From positions 2,666,001 to 2,730,000 of the forward strand of contig OY754467.1 in the NCBI GenBank assembly GCA_963575645.1: a stretch of DNA of 64,000 bases. The letters run 5' to 3'. Under the pieces are notes generated by a model that saw only the letters and a program-made list of their open reading frames with translations, was not told the origin of the DNA and did no database searches. Made by a program: the position numbers and the translations under genes. Below, piece after piece: positions 1 to 10,830 of the stretch; the stretch's first letter is position 1; each line of letters starts with the position of its first letter. The DNA is from Xanthostigma xanthostigma. Taxonomy: Eukaryota; Arthropoda; Insecta; Raphidioptera; Raphidiidae.

Positions 1-290
1 GTGGGCAACTATAATAATATGATCACTTATCGATAAGCAGCTGAGCTAAATCTATGAAAGATAATCGCAACAAACAAAGGAACGAATTTCTTTAGAATCG
101 TCGGTACGCATGATGCCGACAACAAAGCAACAAAATAACAAACAAGTACTGTTTATTGCTGAATGATGACGTTTTGTTGTCGTCATATAGAGCGGGTGTG
201 TCGTTATTTAGAGTGTACCTCTATAATTGTATGAGCAACAAGGTAAACCAACTAGAGTAAAGTATTTTCGATATTTTCTAACGGATTTCC
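1..290 (+). repeat. Dispersed repeat family M, copy 1 (truncated)
   Basis: Bases from about 50 to 245 match a second copy at 7265-7445 with small differences. Both share AACAAACAA-rich sequence, the block GGTACGCATGAT and a repeated GTCGTTATTTAGAGTG motif. The motif resembles the GTCGTTATATCGAGTG blocks of pogo/Tigger-like MITEs, and copy 2 still has such ends. Copy 1 reaches the window edge and shows no clear terminus. Confidence 0.6.
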
Positions 291-699
291 TGTTCATCTT
301 GGGAAACGAGTGCCGAGGGGCCAGAAAATAAATGTTTAATGCTTGTTGTTTTGCATTGAAGGTTAACTTTTATTAATTTTTTATGGCTAAACTTGATTAT
401 TTCTCTCGTACGCTCCTGATTTACATAAATAAAAATCCAGCCCCCGTTTGCAGGGGTGGTATAATATATAAGTGTGGAGTATTTATTTAGGTATGTAATA
501 TATGTACATAGATATTTAAAAATACAAATGTGAAATACTTTTTATTTAACACAAATATGCACACTCGGTGATATATGGTTTTTAATATTTTTTCTGTATT
601 TGAATACGCTTACCTACACAGTACATATTTGTGTTTATGATTTTTCGCTTGCACCATTCAAGTACCAGCGTCCGAGTGTTCCGGTTTTGCTCTTTTCTT
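291..699. other. Unassigned AT-rich spacer
   Basis: I see no coding-like frame, splice signal or repeat shared with the rest of the window. Confidence 0.5.
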
Positions 700-800
700 C
701 AAGGGGGCGTTCATAAATTACGTGAGACAAATTTGGCGACTATTCGACCCCTCCCCTTTGATAAGAGGCCGTGAGATTTTGCTAATTTTATTAATGTTAA
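700..800 (+). repeat. Fragment of family K (GGGGGCGTTCATAAATTACG)
   Basis: The block with CGTTCATAAATTACGTGAG, a CGACCCCTCCCC tract and GAGGCCGTGAGATTTTG recurs in changed form at 58546-58650. Arthropod genomes carry many dispersed repeats of this type. The class is not settled from this fragment. Confidence 0.5.
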
Positions 801-847
801 ATATCGGTTAAATATGGAATATAGTCTAAATTTACGAAAGATTTTGA

Positions 848-1190
848 TAAATAAAATTTTCGTCCAATTTTTCAGACAATTATGTTGACAAAAAAATATA
901 ATTATAAATCAATTAATTTATGTTTCGGTCCGGATTTGGATTTTTTTCAGAATTGAACTAAAAAATATAAAAATTAATTAGTAATTAGTTTCTAATAGAA
1001 TTAAGCTTTTTTATAATATCGAAATATTAGAAATTAATTACTAATAAATTTTTATATTTTTAGCTCAATTCTAAAGACAATCCAAATCCGCACCGTAAAT
1101 TTATAATTATATTTTTTTGTCAATACGATTGTCTGAAAAATTGGTCGAAAATTTACTTTATTGAAGAGTGCTAATCAGACGTTAATCAAA
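848..1190. repeat. Foldback element FB, copy 1
   Basis: Two arms (about 850-1005 and 1028-1155) are reverse complements. Each holds TTTTCAGACAA at the outer end, a TTGACAAAAAAATATAATTA block, and a core GGATTTGG near a GTTTCGGTCC motif. The tail carries GCTAATCAGACGTTAATC, which is also found beside copies at 14020 and 29850. This is a non-autonomous foldback element with arms of roughly 130 bp. It has no coding sequence. Confidence 0.7.
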
Positions 1191-1203
1191 ATTTTTTAGC
1201 CTA

Positions 1204-1717
1204 ATGCCGGCACTTCACGTGGCTATTTGTATTTGGCATATTTGGCAAACAATTACCAAGTGTGGACAGTCTATTTGACAAAGTGTTGGCTTTATTTGCC
1301 TATTTGACAAATAAGGCCAATACCAAATACGCGTTACCGTGCGCTTGTCGGTTTTTCGAGGCACATCAAAGGAGTCAAATAGGCAAATACGCAAATCCGT
1401 CCACACAATGGCCATATTCAGAAGCGCACGCGCCGTGAACCTGTACGGACGTGCAGTATTTTTTGTGTCTGTGCTGTGAGCGAGAACTAGAACAATTACT
1501 ATTGAAAATGAATTGGGACAATGAAACAGTGCTAAAATTGCTGGAATTTTGAACCTTGCGTTCTGCTGCCAAATGTTTGTGTGTTTGCTATTTGACTGCC
1601 ATGTGTGGATGGTCGTATTTGCCTCTATTTGCATGTTTGCCTTGAACGTCATATATTTTGCCTAATACAACAAACACCCAATAGCGAACACAAATAGCCA
1701 TGTGAAGTGCCACCTTA
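1204..1717 (-). mobile_element. MITE family A, copy 1
   Basis: A 514-bp element bounded by inverted CACTTCAC(A/G)TGGCTATTTG. Two more full copies lie at 10173-10697 (opposite orientation) and 25163-25688. The subterminal parts are rich in TTTGCCTATTTG-type short repeats. The opposing frame that is open in copies 2 and 3 for about 119 codons is broken here, so it is not a conserved gene. The outermost bases differ between the ends (GCCGG against GGTGG), so the target duplication is not resolved. Confidence 0.75.
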
Positions 1718-2017
1718 AGATTTTGGTCGTTCTGCAACTCTGCAGCGCTCATTTATAGAAAAACCGACACCGGATTGCAGCAAGTCAGTGAATGCCAATG
1801 TCATGTTCACATATAAATGCAAAATATAACGTACATTGTGCATGTTTGTATTGTGTGTATATGTCATTGAAAATAATTAGCGTCATTTCAACTGTTTACT
1901 GTTAATATATGTGATATTATAGATGCAGCATTACATTAAACAAAAGTTTTCTCATCAAATCACTGACAGTTTTCCAGAGGAATATTTCGTTTGTTTTTTA
2001 TCGAAGCGAATACTTCT
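1718..2017. other. Unassigned spacer
   Basis: About 300 bp of AT-rich DNA. I see no repeat relation or coding signal. Confidence 0.4.
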
Positions 2018-2110
2018 TTAGGCCGCTACACACGAGGCTGGTTTTTGCTGCTACATTACTGCTGCGTTTACTTCTATTTACGCGTTTTTTGTTACGTCAT
2101 TCGCCGCCGT
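2018..2110 (+). repeat. PIF/Harbinger-like family E, left-end fragment (copy 1)
   Basis: Begins TTTAGGCCGCTACACACGAGGCTGG, one or two changes from the terminal repeat of the complete copy at 8169-8446. Only the left end remains. Confidence 0.55.
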
Positions 2111-3052
2111 ATTACGGCCGATATGTTACGGTACTGTCGATAAACAGTTGATATTAGTCATAAACTTTACCTTTTATAATTAAACTAATAATTACAATAT
2201 TTTCTTATCGTTTTTTTAATGTTTATTGTTATTAATTAATAAATAATATTAAATATTGATAAGAAATATTTGTGGAATAAATACATATTTACATTTGAAG
2301 ATAACGAAATAATCTCTTAATTAATTGATTTATAATAATTAGTGTTGTTATTGGAATGTTGTACAAGATTTGGTTTTCCCGAAATAAAATAATTAGAAAT
2401 ACATGCAAATGAAATAATATTAAAAAAAAATAATTATTTCATAGAAAAGTTACTTCTTCAACAGTATTGTTAAATATTGCGTTGCGATTTTTTTGATCAG
2501 TAAATCAAAAATAATCTGAACCCTTAGTCAAATCTGTTGAACGTAACAGCAACACACGCAATACTGAACAATAATTAACCAAAAAATATTGTGTGCCTAC
2601 TTACGCAAACGTTGTGAAATTAAACATATTAGAAATGTGTCCTTTCTATTTTCTTTCTTTTCCATTGAATCGGACTGAACCACAGCTTTGCGTGGTCGAG
2701 AACAGCTATAGTGTTTTTATGAAAAAAACAATGTCACTGAATCGAATAGAATTCTGTGACGTTTTTATATTTATGTTGTATTTACATAATGTAAATCAAA
2801 TAACGACGTTTATTAAAAATTCGAAAGTAAAAATTACATTTAAACTAAGCGTGGATATTTTATCATTTTCAGTTTTATTTAATGACCCTTAACTTTTCAG
2901 TTCGTATTAGCATATTATATTAAATTATTTTCATCGCAATTAATTTAATTATTTAATAGCTCACTGTCATGTATTTTATATACGAAAATCTATACCGGGT
3001 AACCTATTTGTGAATTTAATAAATGTTGCATTTTAGGCAATTAAAGCTGTAC
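2111..3052. other. Unassigned AT-rich stretch
   Basis: Very AT-rich. A 99-codon frame at 2593-2892 has a hydrophobic product with no motif, no splice context and no repeat conservation, so I treat it as chance. A 24-base block at 2536-2559 (TGTTGAACGTAACAGCAACA and four more bases) recurs at 54149-54172, with a 7-bp hairpin there. Confidence 0.5.
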
Positions 3053-3056
3053 TTAA

Positions 3057-3747
3057 GGAGGTTGATCCGTTACAGTCCCAATCAAAAGTAAGTCGAATTC
3101 TAAATGGGAACTTTTATAGTTTATAAGTCGATGATACCAATAAATTATTGTCATAAAGGCACAAATAAATATTTTTTTTTAATATTAATTAATTATTTCA
3201 GTACTTTATACTTAATGGACTAACTTTTGTATTTTTTGTACAAAGTTAGGTTAAAAAAATACATTTATGTAAATATCTGTATTTTACATATTTTTTGCAG
3301 TAAATAATTGAAAAAAGAAATTAGAAGTAATAAAAATTAAAATTAAATCATTAAAAAGTTGAAAATTCAGTTAATATTGTTAAATCTGTCTAGAATAAAA
3401 GTCCATATTCGAAAAGTGCTAAGGTTTAATAATTTTTTTTATTGATTAAAAGTCTCCTAATAAATTGGAAAAAATATTAAAATATGCGTAAGACATCGAT
3501 GCTTTACATAGATAGTTTTTGGAACTGCTGACATTATTTGGTTATTTGCAAAAAATTAAAATGAACAGTTTGCATGCTAGCTTGACATATTTTCCATAAG
3601 ACTACATGTAAAAGTTTTTTTTAATTTTTAACTTTATAAATCTCCTAATGATTTTGGATTTTTTACAGAAAATTTTGTCATAAAAAAATCTATTAAAAAA
3701 ACTTTTTCAGATATTTTTCATTATCTTCGTAAAACGGTTCAACCTCC
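3057..3747 (+). mobile_element. MITE family B, copy 1 (TTAA-flanked)
   Basis: A 691-bp element with ends GGAGGTTGATCCGTTACAG and, inverted, GGAGGTTGAACCGTTTTACG. TTAA flanks both sides (3053-3056, 3748-3751). Full copies lie at 12905-13604 and 49863-50568. Shared internal landmarks are TAAGTCGATGATACCAATAA and AAGACATCGATGCTTTACAT. The TTAA duplication recalls piggyBac-like elements, but the first bases are not the usual CCY. It has no coding capacity. Confidence 0.75.
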
Positions 3748-3751
3748 TTAA

Positions 3752-4320
3752 ACTACCTATATTTTATTGTTTATTTTAGTTGTTATTGGCACTCTTATAT
3801 TGGCTACACTTGTATGTAAAAAAGTGTGTGTGTGTCAGCTCCGACGCACGACTGGATTTTACTCCTTAGATACGCTGTGTAATGTATTCCATCTCATTCT
3901 TTCGCACGTTAAATCCTACAGATATATATGTTTGTCTCTTTTGTATTCCATCTCATTCTTTGAAAAATTAAAAAAAAAAAATACGTCAGATCTCATTTAC
4001 TTGCCTTAAATTTTTGAGTTTCCATCTGGAAATTTTATTAAAATAATCTGTAAAACTATGTCCAAATAACCAAAGTTTTGTGGGGAATAAACAAATGCGT
4101 TGTACCTTGATTTATTTATTTATAATATTATACAAATTTCTTTAGATATTTGATAATAATTTATTTTAAATATTTGTTTACAACAAATTGAACAAAATGT
4201 TTACGTTTAAAAATAAATCATGACGAAATATGAAGTTATAATTTTTTAAGTAATTGTGAGTATCGATGATTCAAAGCGCTTGGCACATGCGCGTACCATT
4301 TGCAGTAATCTTATTTATAA
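3752..4320. other. Unassigned spacer with a short duplication
   Basis: TATTCCATCTCATTCTT occurs twice about 55 bp apart (3884 and 3943). Otherwise the stretch is AT-rich without recognisable content. Confidence 0.4.
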
Positions 4321-4324
4321 TTCA

Positions 4325-4928
4325 CTAGCGGTCCCGTCCGGTTTCACCCGGGTGTAAAAGAACGAATGGGGTAGGGAGGAACATGAGTACCTACACACAT
4401 TCATCTTGTTTACCGAGATGAATGTTGTGTCCAAATTTCATGATGATCGGAGTTACCGTTCAAAAGCTTTTGTCGATAAAAAGCAGTATTTAATATATTT
4501 TTTTTAATTAATTAAATAAAATTAAAATAAATTTAAATGTTAGCCTTAGTAGAAAGCAATGTAGAAAATAAAAAAAAAAAATAAAAATATTTTCGCCCAA
4601 CGTGGGGCTCGAACCCACGACTCTGGTATTGACAGTCGCATGCTCTACCGATTGAGCCATACGACGTTGTGTAGTCACAACGCTAATATGAGTATATTTA
4701 GTTAGTGCATTTCACCTGAATTTTTGAGATACATTTTGCAACATTTTTCATTAATGCTCCGCTCCTAATGATCGTAGCGTGATATTATATAGCCTATAGC
4801 CTTCCTCGATAAATGGGCTATCCAAAAAAATTTTTTTTTTAATTTGAACCAGTAGTTCCTGAGATTAGCGCGTTCAAACAAACGTACAAACAAACTCTTC
4901 AGCTTTATATAATATTAGTATTAGTATA
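4325..4928 (-). mobile_element. Non-autonomous Helitron family C, copy 1 (tRNA-carrying)
   Basis: Read on the minus strand, the 3' end is a CCCGGGTGAAACCGG hairpin followed by GACGGGACCG and CTAG, with T next. This is the Helitron 3' signature. The 5' end has the AATATTATATAAAGCTGAAG / GTTTGTTTG run typical of insect Helitrons, although the first TC is eroded. A tRNA-like segment sits in the middle (4594-4666). No Rep or helicase sequence is present, so it must have been moved in trans. Confidence 0.8.
4594..4666 (-). pseudogene. tRNA-Lys-derived segment inside Helitron C1
   Basis: 73 nt, the usual tRNA length. The D arm reads GGCTCAATCGGTAGAGC and the T arm GTGGGTTCGAGCCCCAC, with TTGGGCG at the 3' acceptor, as in metazoan tRNA-Lys. 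The anticodon loop now reads CTGTCAA, and the 5' acceptor CGTCGTA no longer pairs with the 3' strand. It is therefore a decayed tRNA, not a working gene. Confidence 0.75.
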
Positions 4929-5800
4929 AACAAATTTCGAATGTCAACAGCTCATAATAGCTACAGTTTGCTAGCGTTATTTGAATTCAGCGTATCAGAT
5001 ACCCTCTGCTTGAAAAATATGTTGTCATGCAATACATTGGACTCCGTGTTGTAATAAAATTACGCTTATTCAATCGTCCCATAATCGGGCCTCGACTGTA
5101 ACCTGTAACGAATAATGTTAGTATATCGAATGTCTCTCATTTACCTAACTAAAGTTTACGATTTTTGAATAAGTAGTTATGGAACAGTCTGTATTGTAAT
5201 ATTTAAATAATATAAAGGTGACATATTGTACAAACGTTTTAAAGTAAACAGGCAATTAGCCTTAATTTCCTTTAAAATAGTTCTTAATTGCTTGATGACG
5301 TCATATTTTGATTACTTAACATATTGATAGTGTTTGTAGAAAAATATAGTATTATAGGATATTTAATATAAAAAAGTTTAAAATGATATAAATATGTTTT
5401 TATGACATCCTATTTTACTCTACATAAGTAATATAGGTACTACACACCTGTCACGCTATCCTCTCTCTCACTCTGTCGATCTCTTGTTCTGTCAGTGGGT
5501 ACAAGGCATTACATTTATACTAATTAGGTATCACCAGTGTTGCCAGATTGAGGATAAAATCCCTAGATCATTAAGTATTTAAAAAAAAAAACGGACAAGG
5601 ATGTGTCACCATAGGATTCCGTGGATTATCCTTTCGTCACAGATGGCTGCTATTAAAAACTGAACATTTTTGAAAATAGTTTTCGTTGAAAGTATTTATA
5701 AAGTACTAGTACCTATCTTGATTTTTATTTTTTTATTCACATGGTTGGAAAGTTATCGGGAGGGGACACGGTATGAACGATTTTAGGAGCTTATATCTTA
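4929..5800. other. Unassigned stretch
   Basis: AT-rich, with a pyrimidine-rich patch near 5460 (CTCTCTCTCACTCTG) and an A run near 5580. No gene or repeat match was seen. Confidence 0.4.
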
Positions 5801-5805
5801 CACCT

Positions 5806-6115
5806 CGAATAATATGTCGAACATATTCGAGGTGTCAGACATTTTAAATGGTTCATGTTATTTGTCAGAGAACATTATTTTAGCGTTTTGGTTGAAGTTT
5901 TTAAGCTATCCAATTAAAAAACAAAGAGTATCTATAAATTTTTTACATGTCGTCAAAACGACATCTTTCGGAAAATTTAGAGGAAAAACGCCCCAAAATC
6001 AAGAAAAGTCATAGAGGAAATAGGTGCCAGACTAGGCCTAATGAAGCCATATACAAAGTTTGGGGAGAGTATGTATCAGTAAAATTTTTGCCGACGGGCA
6101 CTCTGACCTTTATTA
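5806..6115 (+). repeat. Repeat family D, copy 1
   Basis: About 300 bp, nearly identical to 39925-40230. It opens with a hairpin, CACCTCGAATA paired to TATTCGAGGTG (5801-5834), which copy 2 also keeps in altered form. It ends at TTTGCCGACGGGCACTCTG. It contains the short open frame described next. The element class is unknown. Confidence 0.7.
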
Positions 6116-6135
6116 TTCAGTGGCTTCACCTGTAG
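5947..6135 (+). pseudogene. Short open frame shared by both family D copies (unknown)
   Basis: 62 codons starting MSSKRHLSENLE, basic in the middle (KRPKIKKSHRG), then NEAIYKVWGEYVSVKFLP. The second copy at 40074-40250 keeps the frame for 58 codons. Of the differences between the two frames, nearly all change the amino acid, so there is no sign of purifying selection. It may be a remnant of a transposon protein. I do not recognise the family. Confidence 0.35.
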
Positions 6136-6845
6136 AATAAAAAACCTGTTCCTGAAAAAGTTCAAATTTTTATTTGATCTTTTCGTGCTTTTCAAATTGA
6201 TTGCGTAGATCTTTTTATCTTTTAATAAATTGAAATTTGTAAAATATATAATCTTTTGATGTCAATTCATACATATTTGCATTTAGACTTAACTTTAATC
6301 CACAAAAAATCGCATGCCCTGTTTTTGCCTTTGTAACGCTCAACTATAAAATTGCATTTTTGTTTTTATTAATGGGATTAGTTATTTTCATTCAATTTGT
6401 TTCTAGCTTGTGTTTAATTCGTTAAAACCCTGATGATTATTTATTGCAACTTTTGATGTCAAATTGACAGCAGATTTCTGAGGAAAAATCTGTTATTTTT
6501 CTGACACGAAAAACAAACATTTATTACTAATTATTGGAATATTGATGGAACGAAATAACAGTGTCTTATTTTTTAAGGCTATAATTTCTTCTAAAAAATG
6601 TGGATTTGCGGACCATGCAGAGTTATTTATGATTAGCGGCCCGAATTTGTAGATTGCCACTGTTTTTTCGTCGACTTTCCTTGCTAAATTGGTCTCCACG
6701 AAAAGCGCTTTTATTTTAACGTCTTATATATAGCCTATGTCCATCCTGAAGAACCGTTCTAATTATTAGTGAAAAAAATTTTGAAATTGGATAAGTAGTT
6801 TCGGAGATTACATCCGACATCTAAACTTACAAACTTTACTTCTTT
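6136..6845. other. Unassigned stretch
   Basis: AT-rich. TCTGACACGAAAAACAAAC and the block around 6735 (AGCCTATGTCCATCCTGAAG) look like eroded transposon tail sequence, but I cannot assign it. Confidence 0.35.
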
Positions 6846-7050
6846 ATATAAATAAAATAGTTGACCAATTTTTTTCAGACTATATATATTGACAAAAATA
6901 AAATTATAAATCAATATTTCTGAAGAAGATCTGAACCCAGATCGAAACGTCATTTTTTGTAATATTGATTTATAATTTTATTTTTGTCAATATATATAGT
7001 CTGAAAAAAATTAGTCGACAATTTTATTTATTTGTTAATTCGTTAATCCA
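6846..7050. repeat. Foldback element FB, copy 2
   Basis: Compact palindrome. The outer arms hold AATTTTTTTCAGACTATATA and its complement. The centre holds TCTGAAGAAGATCTGAACCC / AGATCGAAACGTC. Total arm length is about 80-90 bp. Copies lie at 848, 13858, 29576 and 41093. Confidence 0.75.
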
Positions 7051-7083
7051 AGGTTTGAATTTTACTACTTTATAATATTATTA

Positions 7084-7520
7084 TACAGTGTAAAGCCTAT
7101 ATAGCGACACTCAAAGGACTGTGCATTTTGTAGCGTTATTGAGAGCTGTCGATAAAAGGAGAGAGGAAATAATCCATTAATATTTTTTTACTATAATTGT
7201 ATTTACTCATAATATATAAAATTTAAAACTGACCAATAAACATTCATACTATCATAAATTACAACAATGAAAGATAATCCCAACAAACAAAAGAACAAAT
7301 TCTTCGGTACGCATGATACCGACAACAAAGTAACAAAATAACAAGCAAGAACTGTTTATTGCTTACTGATGACGTATTGTTGTCGTTATTTAGAGTGGGT
7401 GTGTCGTTATTTAGAGTGTATCATTGTATGAGCAACCAGGTAAACCAACTAAAGCTAAGTAATTTCGACGTTTTAACGAGTTTGTCGTTATATCGAGTGA
7501 CGTTAAATGTATTACAGTAT
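7084..7520 (+). repeat. Family M, copy 2 (pogo/Tigger-like MITE remnant)
   Basis: The left end reads TACAGTGTAAAGCCTATATA, followed by GCGACACTC. The right part reads GTCGTTATATCGAGTGACG and ends near ATTACAGTA. GTCGTTATTTAGAGTG is repeated inside. Matching ends of this type belong to Tc1/mariner-pogo MITEs. The right terminus is fuzzy. Confidence 0.5.
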
Positions 7521-8165
7521 AGATTAACGTATTATGTTTAAAAAAAAATTGGAAAATGAAAATGAAATACCAATTTCCATTTATTTCTTACCGCTGAATC
7601 GATTTAAGTTTTCTTTCAAGACAAAAATGTTTTTAATTATTTGTTTAATAATAAGGAAAAATAACACGATTTACGATAAGTTTTACGGCCATCCTAAATA
7701 TTTAATCACATCTTTTATTAGGTTAAGCGGTACTATTTTTATATAATGTCTTTCCGTTGTGAGTACTATTCTACTTTGTAGTAGGGTACGAAAATAATTG
7801 TCAGCGAGTCATACATAGTTACTAACAAGCCTACCGGAGCGGCAAAACAACGAAACAATATAAAGCACACCCGTCCCATACCTGAAAAAAATGTGCCGCT
7901 TATATAATATTGTGAAGTACAAGTGTATGAATCACTCCCAATTATTTACGAACCGTATACTATAGGTAACATGCTAGGTAACTAAAAACTACCCTTGGCT
8001 ACCAATGCCAGCCGCTTTCAGATATATCAATTGAATTAAATTTGGCCCCACGCAGTCACGTAGGTGCCCACATGACTCTTTCGTGCTAGGCGTGTTCAAC
8101 CTCTTCTAATGGGGCCCCGTTCCGCTAAATTAAAATTCAAAAACCCAACCGTTCTTATACGCGGC
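7521..8165. other. Unassigned spacer
   Basis: The last 150 bp are GC-richer (GGCCCCACGCAGTCACG, ATGGGGCCCCGTTCC) and may be an old transposon edge. No copy was found elsewhere in the window. Confidence 0.35.
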
Positions 8166-8168
8166 TAA

Positions 8169-8446
8169 AGGTCGCTGCATACGAGGCTAGATTTCAGGCG
8201 TGCTGTGTCGCTGGTTTTCGCGATCGTTTTTGTGTGTTCGCTTCGCAGGATGCGTGTTTTGATGCGCGCGCGCAGTGACAGTCTGAACGTTTATTGTGTC
8301 TGAGCAGAACGCACACTATGACGCCTGGTTTGTTTGTGGGTGTGATTGGTCCTTGCTTAAAACAAGCACACAAACAATCGCGAAAAATAGCCATCTTGTG
8401 CGAGCCCGCAGCCAGCGAGCCAGCCAGCCTCGTGTGCACCGGCCTT
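8169..8446. mobile_element. PIF/Harbinger-like MITE, family E, complete copy 2
   Basis: About 278 bp, with terminal repeats AGGTCGCTGCATACGAGGCT and, inverted, AGGCCGGTGCACACGAGGCT. TAA flanks both sides (8166-8168, 8447-8449). Subterminal inverted repeats extend inward (TTTTCGCGATCG, then TTTGTGTG). Three-base TWA duplications are the mark of PIF/Harbinger elements, and other left ends in this window are preceded by TAA too. The interior is GC-rich compared with its surroundings and non-coding. Confidence 0.65.
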
Positions 8447-8675
8447 TAATAAATATTGAAATAATTCTTATAATTTGTTCCATGTACAAATAAATTGGTT
8501 CTATAGAAGTTTTAAAATATTTTACTGCTGACCATAAATCTGATTCAAATCAAAACATTATTGTTCTAAATTTAATCATTTCAATGCTTCGTTATTTAAA
8601 TCATATTCTATTGTGTTATTTTTCTAATCGTGACCAAATATTGAAAGCATAAAAATGTACGAAGAAATATGAGTA

Positions 8676-8997
8676 CAGTCGAACCCTGGATAAGCAAGAG
8701 TTTAGCTTATGGAGGTTTTTCACTAACCCGAGTTTCTAGCTTATAGAGATGTATAAAAACTATACAAAAACAATGCTAGTTCAGCTATTTATGACTCATT
8801 CTTAAATTTCGTGGAACTATTAGTACGTTCGACTATCGCTTAGGTAACAGGCAAGTAGTAGTCTCAGTTATAGAGGTCCATGAGTGAAAATCGTCTTTCT
8901 CTTATAAAGATTTCTGAGGTTTTAGAGGGTTACAAAGACGGAACCTGGCAATTACTCTTACTTAGACAGTTTTCTTGCTTACCCAGTTCTCACTCAC
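8676..8997 (+). repeat. Tigger/pogo-like MITE, degenerate (copy T1)
   Basis: The left end is TACAGTCGAACCCTGGATAA. The best right partner is the inverted TTGCTTACCCAGTTCTC near 8975, which is weak. Family members at 10768, 32858 and 49146 share the CAGTCGAACCT start. Confidence 0.45.
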
Positions 8998-9333
8998 TCA
9001 GGTTTGTAATGTTTTATTCGTCTTGGCTACATTTTAAGAGCATAAACGTCGAGGATAGACACCGGTATTGGTTTCCATGGTAATCCAGTGCCAAAAATTC
9101 TGTGAAACAACCATAGAGTAGAAAGGTTAAGAAGACGAATCTTCGCGAAACAAAGCGTGCGCCACAAAGTTTAAAAAAGTGCCACATGTAGCGCTGTCCT
9201 CGGTACGAACCCATCTATAGGAATAAGAACGTTCTGCGATAGGTAGAAAAGTTATTTTGTTAATTTTTAGACTCGAATTTTTTCAAATATTTTTTTCTAT
9301 CCTACTCGACAATCGGAAATACGCTTCTAATTA
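8998..9333. other. Unassigned spacer
   Basis: About 335 bp. No repeat relation or gene signal was seen. Confidence 0.35.
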
Positions 9334-9793
9334 CAATTGGGCTTTTGAATGAAATTTGTTTTCGTCATAAATGGAAAGATCGTATATAAGTTTTATAACA
9401 AAACTATTTTTCTTTTTTTTATTTTCGTTATAATTCAAAAGTTATATCAAATTAAAAATAAATTTTTGTACCCAGTTCCGAGAACGCGCCGACATTTCCC
9501 GAACATAATGTGACGTCATAATGTTTTAGTCAATACACATGTAGAAGCCATTGATAGTATACTGCGTATATACATTTTACCATTATGACGTCACAACTGT
9601 CAAAAACAATTTTAGTGCGTTTGCAGTCACGTGATTTTTTTAAAATATTTTATCAATTTTAAATTGCTTATAATTAATTTAAAAAAAGTTTTTTGAAAGT
9701 TTTTCGCATCGATTATTATCAATATTATTTATAATAAAGTTTTAAAATACAATAAAAAAATCGATAATTATTTTTTTTTCAAAAGCCTAATTG
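9334..9793 (+). mobile_element. MITE family F, copy 1 (CRE-bearing)
   Basis: A 460-bp element with terminal repeats CAATTGGGCTTTTGA and, inverted, CAATTAGGCTTTTGA. It is nearly identical to 11801-12257. It contains two TGACGTCA palindromes in inverted flanks (TGTGACGTCATAATG and its complement), about 75 bp apart. CREB/ATF proteins bind this 8-mer. No coding content was seen, and the target duplication is not clear. Confidence 0.75.
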
Positions 9794-10172
9794 ATCCGTA
9801 AATGTTGCAAGACAACAATTGAATAAAAACGAGAGATGAGTTTTTTGATTGATAAGACACTGAATGTTGAACCAACCCGGTCGAACCAATCGGAATCGCG
9901 CTTCTGTGGCGCTCGCCTCTGGCAGTAAAAAATCCAAAGCTTTTTTTATTTTGAAATATTAATGAACGGTCATGAAATATTGAACTGTTTGCGGATCCTC
10001 ACACCGTTCTCTGCACATTTTTGACCCCGTCGCCCGTATTTCTCTTCCCTCTCTTTACGTATATGTATTGGTTTTATATGCCTTCCTTTATTTGAAATGG
10101 GTACGTTGTGCTTATTGAAACAGGATAACCCAAGATCTATTGTATATTGTTCTCAATCGACAATCTTACCAG
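9794..10172. other. Unassigned spacer
   Basis: Mixed composition, with CCGGTCGAACCAATCGG near 9880. Nothing assignable. Confidence 0.35.
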
Positions 10173-10697
10173 TAAAGGTGGCACTTCACATGGCTATTTG
10201 TGTTCGCTGTTGGGTGTTTGTTGTATTTGGCAAAATATATGACGGTCAAGGCAAACATGCAAATAGAGGCAAATACGACCATCCACATATGGCAGTCAAA
10301 TAGCAAACACACAAACATTTGGCAGCAGAACGCAAGGTTCAAAATTCCAGGAATTTTAGCACTATTTCATTGTTCCAATTCATTTTCAATAGTAATTGTT
10401 CCAGTTCTCGCTCACAGCACAGACACAAAAATACTGCACGTCCGTACAGGTTCACGGCGCGTGCGCTTCTGAATATGGCCATTGTGTGGACGGTTTATTT
10501 GCGTATTTGCCTATTTGACTCCTTTGTTATACCTCGAAAAACCAACAAGCGCACGGTGACGCGTATTTGGTATTTGCCTTATTTGTCAAATAGGCAAATA
10601 AGGCCAACACTTTGTCAAATAGACTGTCCACACTTGGTTACTGTTTGCCAAATATACCAAATACACAAATACAAATAGCCATGTGAAGTGTCGGTAT
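10173..10697 (+). mobile_element. MITE family A, copy 2
   Basis: A 525-bp copy in the opposite orientation to copies 1 and 3, with the same CACTTCACATGGCTATTTG ends. A 119-codon frame (10319-10678) starting MAAERKVQNSRN is also open in copy 3 but broken in copy 1. It runs through the short TTTGCC repeats and has no domain, so I do not call it a gene. Confidence 0.75.
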
Positions 10698-10767
10698 AAC
10701 ATGAATTTCGAGGTACACGTAGTTAGTTGTGTCGCTAATTAGCTAGCAAAAAATTGCTGAAATCATA

Positions 10768-10830
10768 TACAGTCGAACCTCGATAAAACTACGACCTTTA
10801 GGTAACGGGGCAGCCACTATACTTCTCATC
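10768..10830 (+). repeat. Tigger/pogo-like MITE end (copy T2)
   Basis: TACAGTCGAACCTCGATAAA matches the T-family terminus seen at 32856. No right end was found. Confidence 0.45.

Noticed and set aside
2593-2892. 99-codon plus-strand frame
   Set aside because: AT-rich hydrophobic product with no motif, homologous frame or splice signals.
4594-4666. Functional tRNA genes (also 21998, 32037, 42840, 43172)
   Set aside because: Acceptor or anticodon stems are broken and all but one lie inside mobile elements, so they are called derived segments.
10319-10678. 119-codon open frame repeated in MITE family A
   Set aside because: Broken in copy 1, built on short TTTGCC-type repeats, overlaps terminal repeats, and has no domain. 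Open by composition.
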